This document shows, piece after piece, positions 1 to 5,056 of a DNA stretch of 5,056 nt. Each line of letters starts with the position of its first letter. The first letter of the stretch is position 1. This DNA is from Actinomycetota bacterium (lineage in GTDB: Bacteria; Actinomycetota; Acidimicrobiia; Acidimicrobiales; JAHWKP01): positions 1-5,056 of the forward strand of contig JAHWKP010000130.1 of NCBI GenBank assembly GCA_019347775.1, in the 5' to 3' direction. The notes beneath the pieces were generated by a model, which was not told the DNA's origin, ran no database searches, and saw nothing but the letters and a program-made list of their open reading frames with translations. The translations under genes and the position numbers were made by a program.

Positions 1-1124
1 ATGGTCCGGAGGAGGTTCGAGGCCTGGCCGCCGGTCGACTTGACGTGGAAACGCCCGTCCGATTCGTACGTGGCCTCAACCCGCATGAAGTGCACCTTGC
101 CATCGCGGGGGCGGGGCAAGGGCTCGTCGGCGACCCCGGGGACCCGCGCCCGGTGGGGAAAGGGGTGGCCCATCATCTGGCGTAGGGCCGGCAACACGAA
201 CAGCTCGAAGCTGACCATCGCCGACACCGGGTTGCCCGGAAGCCCGAACACCGGCTTGCCGGAGACAACGCCGAAGGCAAGGGGGTGGGCCGGCTTGATG
301 GCCACCTGCATCCAGCGCATCGACTGGCCACCCAGGCGGTCGAGCACGGTCTTGACGTGGTCGAGGTCGCCCATGCTCACCCCGCCCGAGGTCACGAGAA
401 CGTCGCACTCGGCGACGCCCCGCTCGACCGCGGCGGCGATGTCGTCCTCCTTGTCACGGACGAGGCCGAGGTCGACAGCTTGGAGCCGGCTCTGGCGAAC
501 GAGAGCCAGCAGGGTGTGGCGGTTGCTGTCGCGGATCTGCCCGGGCTCAAGGTCCCCCGGTCCGTCCACGAGCTCGTCGCCGGTGGAGAGCACCCCCACG
601 GTGGGGCGCGGGTAAGCGGCCAGTTCGGCGATCCCGAGGCTGGCGAGTACACCCAGGTGGCCCGCGCCGAGCTCCGTGCCCGCCGGAAAAACGAGCTGTC
701 CGGGCGAGAGGTCCTGGCCGGCCGGTCGCACGTGCAGCCCCGGCTCGACCCGCTTGACGACCCGCACGATGTCGCCGCCCGACTCGACCTCGGCGTCCTC
801 GATGACCACGATGGCGTCGGCCCCTGGCGGAGCGGGCGCCCCGGTCATGATCCGGATGGCTTCGCCTTCGCCCACTTCCGTGGTCGGCGCGGTGCCGGCC
901 GGGAGCGTGCCCACCACCTTCAGCCGGCAGGGACCCTCAGCCGTGTCGGCCGCCCTCACCGCGAAACCGTCCATGGCGCTGTTGGCGAAGGGCGGCACGG
1001 CCGAATCGGCGAAGATCCCGAGCGACGTGACATAGCCGAGTGAATCGGCCAGAGCGATGTCCTCCGAAAGGCGAGGCTGGCAGTGCGACAGGACGAAGGC
1101 CTGCGCCTCCTCGAGGGGGATCAC
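1..1124 (-). CDS. moeA: Molybdopterin molybdenumtransferase MoeA (3' end cut by window edge)
   Basis: MoeA inserts molybdate into adenylylated molybdopterin, the last step of molybdenum cofactor synthesis in the cytoplasm. I translated the minus strand from a GTG at 1124; an in-frame TGA ten codons upstream leaves no ATG alternative. About 374 residues are visible. Family motifs appear in order: PPFANSAMDGFAV (44-56), MTGAPAPPGADAIV (93-106), RPAGQDL (133-139), STGDEL (180-185), GQIRDSN (195-201), TSGGVSMGDLDHVK (245-258) and GLPGNPVSAMVSFE (294-307). The TSGG...GD segment belongs to the MoCF-type domain that binds molybdopterin. E. coli MoeA has about 411 residues, so only the end of the C-terminal domain is lost beyond base 1. 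The gene starts 4 nt after the galU stop, so it is probably the third gene of plsY-galU-moeA. The ribosome site is weak (AGGG 2 nt before GTG), which suggests translational coupling to galU. Identification is secure; the exact start is slightly less so. Confidence 0.95.
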   Translation of the reverse strand, partial: MIPLEEAQAFVLSHCQPRLSEDIALADSLGYVTSLGIFADSAVPPFANSAMDGFAVRAADTAEGPCRLKVVGTLPAGTAPTTEVGEGEAIRIMTGAPAPPGADAIVVIEDAEVESGGDIVRVVKRVEPGLHVRPAGQDLSPGQLVFPAGTELGAGHLGVLASLGIAELAAYPRPTVGVLSTGDELVDGPGDLEPGQIRDSNRHTLLALVRQSRLQAVDLGLVRDKEDDIAAAVERGVAECDVLVTSGGVSMGDLDHVKTVLDRLGGQSMRWMQVAIKPAHPLAFGVVSGKPVFGLPGNPVSAMVSFELFVLPALRQMMGHPFPHRARVPGVADEPLPRPRDGKVHFMRVEATYESDGRFHVKSTGGQASNLLRT

Positions 1125-1128
1125 CGCC

Positions 1129-2010
1129 CTATTCTCGCGCGGACTGCTCCTTCAGCATCTTGCGCACGGCGGGGCCTAGCTGCGGATCGGCCAGGGCGAA
1201 GGCCACGTTCGCCTCGATCAGCCCCAGTGCCGTCCCTGTGTCGTAGAGCCCGGAATCGAATATGTGTCCGTACACCGGCTCGTCGCTGTCGACGACGGCC
1301 TCAATGGCATCGGTCAGCTGTATTTCACCTCCCGCGCCCGGCTCCGTCCGGCGCAGCGCCTCCATGATCGCCGGCGTGAGCACGTAGCGGCCGGCCACCG
1401 TGAGGCGCGACGGTGCTTCGGCCGGGCTGGGCTTTTCGACTATCCCGGTGATACGCACCAGCGAGTCATCGCCCGGGACCGGCTCCACGGCGGCACATCC
1501 ATAACTCGAGACTTCCTCGGGCTCGACTTCTATCAAGGCGAGGACCGATGCCCCGGTGCGTCCGTGGGCGGACACGAGTTCGCGTAGCAGCGGGGAAGAC
1601 GGTTCCATCACCACGTCGGGAAGCAGCACCGCGAACGCCTCGCCCGCGATGTGCTCGGCGGCTTGGGCCACGGCATGGCCGAGACCTAGGGCCGATGCCT
1701 GTCTCGTGTAGTGCAACTTGGCTAGCGTCGCCGTCCGTCGAACCGCTTCGAGCGCTTCGGTCTTAGAGCGCCGCTCCAGTGCGGCCTCCAACTCCGGCGC
1801 GGTGTCGAAGTGGTCCTCGATGGCGGACTTGGCCCTGCTGGTCACTACGCAGATGTCACTCAGCCCGGCCGCCGCGGCCTCTTCGACGGCCCACTGCATG
1901 GCCGGGCGGTCGAGCACCGGCACCATCTCCTTGGGAATCGCCTTCGTAGCCGGCAGCAGACGGGTGCCCCATCCCGCTGCCGGAATCACGGCCTTGGTGA
2001 GCTTCGTCAT
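1129..2010 (-). CDS. galU: UTP--glucose-1-phosphate uridylyltransferase GalU
   Basis: GalU makes UDP-glucose from UTP and glucose 1-phosphate, supplying cytoplasmic precursor for glycolipids, polysaccharides and galactose metabolism. The 293-residue product has the usual family length. The nucleotide-binding signature VIPAAGWGTRLLPATKAIPK starts at residue 8. It is followed by VEEAAAAGLSDICVV (42-56), AIEDHFD (63-69), LGLGHAV (108-114), LLPDVV (129-134, with the metal-binding Asp132), YG (170-171), VEKP (191-194), GRYVL (207-211), GEIQLTDAI (228-236) and GLYDTG (254-259). I chose the ATG at 2010 because it places the signature at the N-terminus and has a GGAAG ribosome site 8 nt upstream. A longer reading to 2157 adds only antisense-like residues over plsY. 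The start overlaps the plsY stop as ATGA, which points to translational coupling. UDP-glucose and lipid acylation genes in one operon suggest an envelope role (inference). Confidence 0.97.
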   Translation of the reverse strand: MTKLTKAVIPAAGWGTRLLPATKAIPKEMVPVLDRPAMQWAVEEAAAAGLSDICVVTSRAKSAIEDHFDTAPELEAALERRSKTEALEAVRRTATLAKLHYTRQASALGLGHAVAQAAEHIAGEAFAVLLPDVVMEPSSPLLRELVSAHGRTGASVLALIEVEPEEVSSYGCAAVEPVPGDDSLVRITGIVEKPSPAEAPSRLTVAGRYVLTPAIMEALRRTEPGAGGEIQLTDAIEAVVDSDEPVYGHIFDSGLYDTGTALGLIEANVAFALADPQLGPAVRKMLKEQSARE

Positions 2011-2626
2011 ATCGACAGCTTCCGTTCTTCGCCCCGCATCAGGCGGGCGATGTTGGGGGCGTGGCGGAGGATGACGACGGCCCCCATGGCTAAGGCGAAG
2101 GCCAACTCGATGGTGGGACGGCCGAGCACCACCAAAGCGATGGGTATTCCCAGACACAGCCCTATCGAGGCGAGCGAGGCGGCCCGCGTCAGGCGGGCGA
2201 CGATCGCCCAGGCCGTGAACGACACAATCAGCACGACCGGCTCCAAGACCAGCAGCGCCCCGCCAGATGAAGCCACTCCCCTGCCGCCCCGCTTCAGCCG
2301 GAAGGCGGGATAACAGTGCCCGAGCACCGCCGCCAGTGCACAGGCGTACCCGAGCGCTCGAGGCCCTGCCCTCCGGGGTCGAGGAGCCCGCCGAAAGCGA
2401 CGCCGAAGAACGCAGCCAAAGCGCCTTTGATCAGATCGCCCAGCAGGACCATGGCGCCGACGCGCCGACCAGCCACTCGGTATGCATTCGTCGCGCCGGG
2501 GTTGCCCGATCCTTCGGCGCTCAGGTCTTTTCCCGCCGCGCCGGCCACAAGGTCGGCGGTGGGAAATGTGCCAATCAGGTAGGCGATCAGGAGGGCGCCG
2601 ACGACAGCAGCTATCGCGGCGAGCAC
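2007..2626 (-). pseudogene. plsY: Glycerol-3-phosphate acyltransferase PlsY, split by a frameshift
   Basis: PlsY is an integral membrane enzyme that moves an acyl group from acyl-phosphate to glycerol 3-phosphate, the first step of phospholipid synthesis with PlsX. All three family motifs are visible but lie in two frames. The N-terminal half (2626 to about 2360) carries a hydrophobic segment with AYLIGTFPTADL and then GSGNPGATNAYR (39-50). The C-terminal half, in the other frame, carries LGHCYPAF, KRGGRGVASSGG, RAASLASIG and RHAPNIARLMRG. The homology changes frame around GGQGL/ALGYAC, near bases 2350-2375. Restoring one base gives 207 codons, the normal family length, so a single-base loss explains everything. 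It could be a recent inactivation or a sequence error; both halves are well preserved, which favours a very recent change or an error. The start is uncertain: GTG 2626 gives a standard N-terminus, GTG 2689 adds 21 atypical residues, and neither has a good ribosome site. It is the first gene of the plsY-galU-moeA operon. Confidence 0.85.
2019..2023 (-). promoter_or_regulatory. Ribosome binding site of galU
   Basis: GGAAG on the minus strand lies 8 nt before the ATG at 2010, inside the last codons of plsY. It favours this ATG over the upstream in-frame start at 2157. Confidence 0.55.
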
Positions 2627-2677
2627 GCAGGGATCGTACGGCGGCCAGGCCGGTCTCTCGCCGAAGGAACCGGGCGG

Positions 2678-2683
2678 TACGAT
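2678..2683 (+). promoter_or_regulatory. Possible -10 box for the zinc-ribbon gene
   Basis: TACGAT fits the TANNNT pattern of a -10 element. It would place the transcript start near 2690, inside the CIRCE palindrome, which is where HrcA sites usually lie. I see no clear -35 box 16-18 nt upstream, so this is a weak call. Confidence 0.3.
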
Positions 2684-2709
2684 TGGCACTCGAATCGTTT
2701 GAGTGCCAA
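2683..2709. promoter_or_regulatory. CIRCE element, predicted HrcA operator
   Basis: TTGGCACTC (2683-2691), nine bases, then GAGTGCCAA (2701-2709) form a perfect inverted repeat; two more base pairs extend the arms to 2681 and 2711. The classical CIRCE consensus is TTAGCACTC-N9-GAGTGCTAA. Each arm matches 8 of 9 positions, the single change is compensated in the other arm, and the spacer is exactly nine. HrcA binds CIRCE to repress groES/groEL and related heat-shock genes, and releases it under heat or chaperone demand. The element ends 21 nt before the plus-strand ATG at 2731, a typical position. It may also overlap the start region of the divergent plsY operon. hrcA itself is not in this window. 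Confidence 0.88.
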
Positions 2710-2730
2710 TCCCCTTTTTCTGGAGTCCCG

Positions 2731-3099
2731 ATGCCGACGTACGAATACAAGTGCCGAGCCTGTGGCCACCGGTTCGAAGCCGTGCAGCCCTTCTCGGCGG
2801 AACCGCTGAAGGAGTGCCGGGAGTGCGGCGGGGAGCTGGGCAAGGTCTTCGGCAGCATCGGGATCACCTTCAAGGGCAGCGGCTTCTACCGCACCGATTC
2901 GCGCTCGGGCGCCACCGCCAAGTCGGAGAACGGTAAGGACAAGGCGAAGACCGATACCAAGTCCGAGTCGTCCTCGGAATCGAAGTCGGATTCGAAGGCG
3001 GAATCGAAGTCGGAATCCAACTCGGGCTCCAAGTCGGACTCGTCCAAGAAGCCGGCGCCCACCGGGTCCGGATCAAAGGACTCCGGCTCCGGGAAATAG
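2731..3099 (+). CDS. FmdB-family zinc-ribbon protein, Ruc (Rv0991c)-like chaperone
   Basis: The protein has 122 residues. The N-terminal zinc ribbon opens MPTYEYKCRACGHRFE and has two CxxC pairs (Cys8/11 and Cys29/32), followed by GSIGITFKGSGFYRTDSR (43-60), the FmdB-family hallmark. Residues from about 61 to the end form a disordered, low-complexity Ser/Lys/Asp/Glu tail. ATG 2731 has a GGAG ribosome site at 2722-2725 with a 5-nt spacer. FmdB members are usually labelled putative regulators. M. tuberculosis Rv0991c (Ruc), however, has the same design: a zinc ribbon plus a disordered tail, activated when its cysteines oxidise and zinc is lost, cooperating with the Hsp70 system. As I recall, Rv0991c is in the HrcA regulon and lies next to galU and moeA; here a CIRCE element precedes the gene and galU-moeA are nearby. 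A redox-responsive, heat-induced chaperone role is therefore a well-supported inference, not proof. Confidence 0.9.
   Translation: MPTYEYKCRACGHRFEAVQPFSAEPLKECRECGGELGKVFGSIGITFKGSGFYRTDSRSGATAKSENGKDKAKTDTKSESSSESKSDSKAESKSESNSGSKSDSSKKPAPTGSGSKDSGSGK
2959..3051 (+). repeat. Low-complexity tandem Ser/Lys/Glu/Asp codon tract
   Basis: Within the zinc-ribbon gene, near-repeats of GAATCGAAGTCG and GATTCGAAGGCG encode irregular units such as SESKSDSK and AESKSESN. The units are multiples of three, so copy-number change would alter tail length without breaking the frame. It encodes most of the predicted disordered tail. Lys residues are spaced among Ser and acidic residues, giving a mixed-charge chain. 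Confidence 0.75.
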
Positions 3100-3181
3100 C
3101 CGCGGGGGTTGTGCGCCCGCCGGCTCCGATCTAGCTTGAACAAGCCGCTTCCCCGGCCGATGTTCTTAACCGGGAGGCGCC

Positions 3182-3991
3182 ATGAGGCTCCGTCGTGTTC
3201 CTGCTCTCTATTGGATCCTGGCCGTGGGTCTGGCCGCGTGTACCAGCCTGACGGTGTTCCGGCTGGCCGCGGCGGCCGATGCGCGAGCGCGGTACTGGGG
3301 GACGCTCGCCGAAGTGCCGGTGATCGACCGTCCCATGAGCGCGGGTGAGCTGATCGAAGCCGGCGACTTCAGGTTGCGCTCAGTTCCCGAGGCGCTTCTT
3401 CCGGAATCGGCGGTGGTCTTCGAGCCGGTTGGCCACACCGCGATCGTCCCCATGGTCCCAGGCGAGGTGATCGTCGAAGCCAAGGTTGCACCCGCCGGAC
3501 TGCATGGTCCGGCGGCCCTGCTGGCGGCGGGCCAGCGGGCCGTCGCCGTTCCCCGTACCGACACCACCCCGCCGGTGGAGATCGGTGACCGGGTGGACGT
3601 GATCCTCACGCTCGACGCTTCAGCCGCGGGGATAGGCGCGGGACCGCCGGCATTCCCCGTCGCACGAGGAGCCAGCGTGCTCGACGTCACCGAGACTGCC
3701 GTTGCCATCGCCGTCAGTGCGGACGAGGCCCCGAAAGTCGTGTTCGGTGCGGCTCAGGGGGCGGTTTCACTTGCCATCGCACCGCCTGAGGACTGGGGGA
3801 CGGAGGCGGAGGGTTCAGGCGCGGGCGCCGGCGACGGCTATGACGAGAGCGCCGGCGAGGATCCGATAGACCACGAACGGAGCGAAGCTGCGGTGGCGGA
3901 CGAACCGCAGCAGGCCCCATACGGCGGCGAACCCGGTGACGCCGGCGGCGCCCATGCCCACGGCGAAGGCGGGAGCGAACCCCGCGGGTAG
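3182..3991 (+). CDS. SAF-domain membrane-anchored protein, CpaB/RcpC-like
   Basis: The product has 269 residues; its ATG has a strong GGGAGG ribosome site at 3172-3177. It begins with basic residues (MRLRR) and one hydrophobic segment (about 8-32), a membrane anchor or uncleaved signal. LAAC at 17-20 resembles a lipobox, but the hydrophobic stretch continues past the Cys. A SAF-type domain follows: PVIDRPMSAGELIEAGDFRL (47-66), then VPMVPGEVIVEAKVAP, AGQRAVAVPR and VEIGDRVDVILTLD. These resemble CpaB/RcpC proteins, periplasmic or extracytoplasmic factors of Flp/Tad pilus assembly. No other pilus genes are here, and stand-alone SAF proteins near FmdB genes occur in Actinobacteria, so a pilus role is uncertain. 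Recognisable domain sequence ends near residue 205. Residues 212-269 are Gly/Ala/Glu-rich and read antisense through the end of uppP. The 82-nt gap after the zinc-ribbon gene suggests possible co-transcription. Confidence 0.8.
   Translation: MRLRRVPALYWILAVGLAACTSLTVFRLAAAADARARYWGTLAEVPVIDRPMSAGELIEAGDFRLRSVPEALLPESAVVFEPVGHTAIVPMVPGEVIVEAKVAPAGLHGPAALLAAGQRAVAVPRTDTTPPVEIGDRVDVILTLDASAAGIGAGPPAFPVARGASVLDVTETAVAIAVSADEAPKVVFGAAQGAVSLAIAPPEDWGTEAEGSGAGAGDGYDESAGEDPIDHERSEAAVADEPQQAPYGGEPGDAGGAHAHGEGGSEPRG
3815..3991. other. Convergent 177-nt overlap of the SAF gene and uppP 3' ends
   Basis: The SAF reading frame has no stop before 3991, while uppP ends at its TGA at 3815-3817 on the other strand. 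The uppP C-terminus here (RFVRHRSFAPFVVYRILAGA) is normal for the family, so uppP is the conserved strand. The SAF tail is probably a by-product of an absent stop codon. I see no hairpin-plus-T-run terminator in the overlap or on either side. Confidence 0.7.
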
Positions 3992-4645
3992 CCCGCCGTC
4001 TCGGAGTAGACGCACGCCTTCATACAGTCCGGCTCCGCCGATCACCGGAAGGCTCATCAAGAAGCTGAGCCGGGTCGCCGCATCTCTATTGAGCCCGAGA
4101 AACCGACCCGCGGTGATAGTCGCCCCTGATCGCGACACGCCGGGAAAGAGCGCCATGGCCTGGGCCATGCCCATGGAGAGCGCGTCGCGGGTGCGCCACG
4201 ACCTCATCTCCCGCTCTCCCATTTTCCGGTCGGCGATCCACAGCAGCAGGCCGAACACGATCAGCAGCACGCCGATCATTGCTTCGCCCACGAACTCACC
4301 TTCGAGCAAGGCGTCGAGGCTCGCTCCCAGCACGGCGGCCGGCACCGCCGACAACGCCAGCAAGAGAGCCATGCGCTCGTCTTCGGTCTCGGCCTTGCGT
4401 TTGGCGACCGCTACCAGGCCGGCCTTCGACAAGCGGACGACGTCGGCGCGGAAGTAACCGGCAGCGCCGACGAACGTGCCGAGGTGCAGGGCCACTGAAA
4501 AGGCCCGTTCGAGATCCGGATCGGATTGGAGATCGTCCCACCCGAACAGCCACGGGAACACGGCCAGGTGGCCGGACGACGACACCGGCAGGAACTCCGT
4601 CGCCCCCTGCACCAAGCCCATGATCAAGGCCTGCCAAAGCGGCAT
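3815..4645 (-). CDS. uppP: Undecaprenyl-diphosphatase UppP (BacA)
   Basis: UppP removes a phosphate from undecaprenyl pyrophosphate to recycle the lipid carrier for peptidoglycan and other wall polymers; overproduction gives bacitracin resistance in known cases. The 276-residue product has normal length and is strongly hydrophobic with several membrane segments. The first conserved motif is LVQGATEFLPVSSSGHL (11-27), with the catalytic-region Glu17. FSVALHLGTF follows (49-58), and the second signature is PGVSRSGATITAGRFLGLNR, starting at 168. The ATG at 4645 puts the family N-terminus MPLWQALIMGLVQG at residue 1; in-frame sequence upstream is the shadow of the PHP gene. No good ribosome site precedes it. 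The upstream PHP stop overlaps its start (TGATG), so translation is probably coupled. Its 3' end is overlapped by the convergent SAF gene. Confidence 0.96.
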   Translation of the reverse strand: MPLWQALIMGLVQGATEFLPVSSSGHLAVFPWLFGWDDLQSDPDLERAFSVALHLGTFVGAAGYFRADVVRLSKAGLVAVAKRKAETEDERMALLLALSAVPAAVLGASLDALLEGEFVGEAMIGVLLIVFGLLLWIADRKMGEREMRSWRTRDALSMGMAQAMALFPGVSRSGATITAGRFLGLNRDAATRLSFLMSLPVIGGAGLYEGVRLLRDGGLPAGFAPAFAVGMGAAGVTGFAAVWGLLRFVRHRSFAPFVVYRILAGALVIAVAGARA

Positions 4646-4647
4646 CA
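4643..4647 (-). other. TGATG stop-start overlap between the PHP gene and uppP
   Basis: The TGA of the PHP gene (4647-4645) shares one base with the ATG of uppP (4645-4643). With no clear ribosome site before uppP, termination-reinitiation coupling is the likely route to its translation. Confidence 0.75.
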
Positions 4648-5056
4648 GCCCGTACTGTCGATTGATAACCCGGACGGCACCACGCGGGCAGTCCAGGGCC
4701 GGGGCGGGTCGCAGGGGGCGCCGTGCACTGTGCCGTCGTGGAGGGAAGAGAGGAGGGATTGGGGGTCTGCCAGGTCGCACTCTTGGATTTCGGTCCAGGC
4801 GGAGCCGATGGACTGGGGGACGTGGGAGTCGCTGGCTGCGGCTTTGGCGGCCCCGTGGGTGGGTCCTTCGTAAGGGCCGCCGCACTTGGCGTTCAGGACT
4901 TCGATCACGTCAACCAGGCCAGAGCGGGCGAGGGCGCCGACCGAGTCGACACTCAGGCTGTGGCGGATTACGTCGCCGGGATGAGGCACGTACACCAGGC
5001 CACCCTGCTCGCGGACGAGCGACGCGGCTTCAGCCGCCCGGAGCCCCGCCGGAATC
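4645..5056 (-). CDS. PHP-domain metal-dependent phosphoesterase (5' end cut by window edge)
   Basis: The frame is open to the right edge and gives the last 136 residues. It shows the C-terminal half of a PHP domain: EAASLVREQGGLVYVPHPGD (9-28 of the visible part), with the conserved HP at 25-26. GLVDVIEVLNAK follows (46-57), then AAASDSHVPQSIGSAWTEI (72-90), whose Asp76 and His78 match the metal-binding SDAH of the family. PHP proteins hydrolyse phosphoesters using two or three metal ions; substrates range from nucleotides and histidinol phosphate to sugar phosphates, and the fragment does not tell which. About 46 residues follow the last motif without recognisable features. A GTG at 4995 could be mistaken for a start, but the domain clearly continues upstream of it. 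The operon link to uppP is by a one-base stop-start overlap. The N-terminal metal-binding HxH motif lies outside the window. Confidence 0.85.
   Translation of the reverse strand, partial: IPAGLRAAEAASLVREQGGLVYVPHPGDVIRHSLSVDSVGALARSGLVDVIEVLNAKCGGPYEGPTHGAAKAAASDSHVPQSIGSAWTEIQECDLADPQSLLSSLHDGTVHGAPCDPPRPWTARVVPSGLSIDSTG

Noticed and set aside
285..1043. Long plus-strand open frame of 252 codons
   Set aside because: It is antisense to moeA, whose minus-strand translation carries every MoeA motif. GC-rich genes often give such open shadows.
2011..2157. Upstream extension of galU to a start at 2157
   Set aside because: The added residues are low-complexity and lie inside plsY, while ATG 2010 has a ribosome site and the normal family N-terminus.
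2355..2370. Programmed -1 frameshift site in plsY
   Set aside because: There is no X-XXY-YYZ slippery heptamer, and PlsY is not known for recoding. A base loss or sequence error is simpler.
2267..2809. Plus-strand 180-residue frame across the plsY start region
   Set aside because: It is antisense to plsY, has no recognisable domain, and would run through the CIRCE element.
2007..2873. Single 288-residue minus-strand frame as one gene
   Set aside because: Only its last part (about 118 residues) is PlsY. The upstream part is Arg-rich out-of-frame sequence over the plsY N-terminal region and the CIRCE site.
3100..3130. GC-rich imperfect hairpin after the zinc-ribbon stop as a terminator
   Set aside because: The arms around GCCGCGGGG and CGCCGGC pair poorly and there is no T-run, so I do not call a terminator.
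2886..3143. Minus-strand 85-residue acidic, Asp/Ser-rich frame
   Set aside because: It is the reverse reading of the Ser/Lys codon repeats in the zinc-ribbon gene and resembles no known family.
3136..3164. Promoter for the SAF gene (TTGAAC as a -35 box)
   Set aside because: The matching -10 position reads GATGTT, too far from consensus to support a call.

Overview
The window is about 5 kb of dense, high-GC bacterial chromosome with seven protein genes and no RNA genes, mobile elements or CRISPR array. Base composition, frequent GTG starts and gene order (a small zinc-ribbon gene beside galU and moeA, then an SAF-domain gene) point to an actinobacterial lineage, possibly an uncultured one. 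Placement in Actinobacteria is inference; the order resembles the Mycobacterium tuberculosis Rv0991c-Rv0994 neighbourhood.

Left block (1-2689, all minus strand): plsY, galU and moeA form a tight operon read leftward. plsY and galU share an ATGA overlap, and galU and moeA are 4 nt apart. The products are a membrane glycerol-3-phosphate acyltransferase, UTP-glucose-1-phosphate uridylyltransferase, and the molybdopterin molybdenumtransferase of molybdenum cofactor synthesis. moeA runs off the left edge. plsY is split between two reading frames near 2357, either a real lesion or a one-base sequence error.

Centre (2678-2731): the short divergent intergenic region holds a perfect 11-bp inverted repeat with a 9-nt spacer. 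Its core, TTGGCACTC-N9-GAGTGCCAA, is a CIRCE element, the binding site of the heat-shock repressor HrcA. It sits just upstream of a plus-strand gene for a small protein with an N-terminal zinc ribbon and a disordered Ser/Lys/Asp/Glu tail. This protein (2731-3099) looks like a homologue of the redox-regulated chaperone Ruc (Rv0991c). The CIRCE-Ruc-like pair is the most interesting feature of the window.

Right block: an SAF-domain (CpaB/RcpC-like) membrane-anchored protein (3182-3991, plus) converges on uppP (3815-4645, minus) with an unusually long 177-nt tail-to-tail overlap. uppP (undecaprenyl-diphosphatase, cell-wall lipid carrier recycling) follows the 3' end of a PHP-domain metal-dependent phosphoesterase gene, whose stop codon overlaps the uppP start (TGATG). 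The PHP gene runs off the right edge. No gene-free stretch exceeds 300 bases; the largest gap is 82 nt, at 3100-3181.
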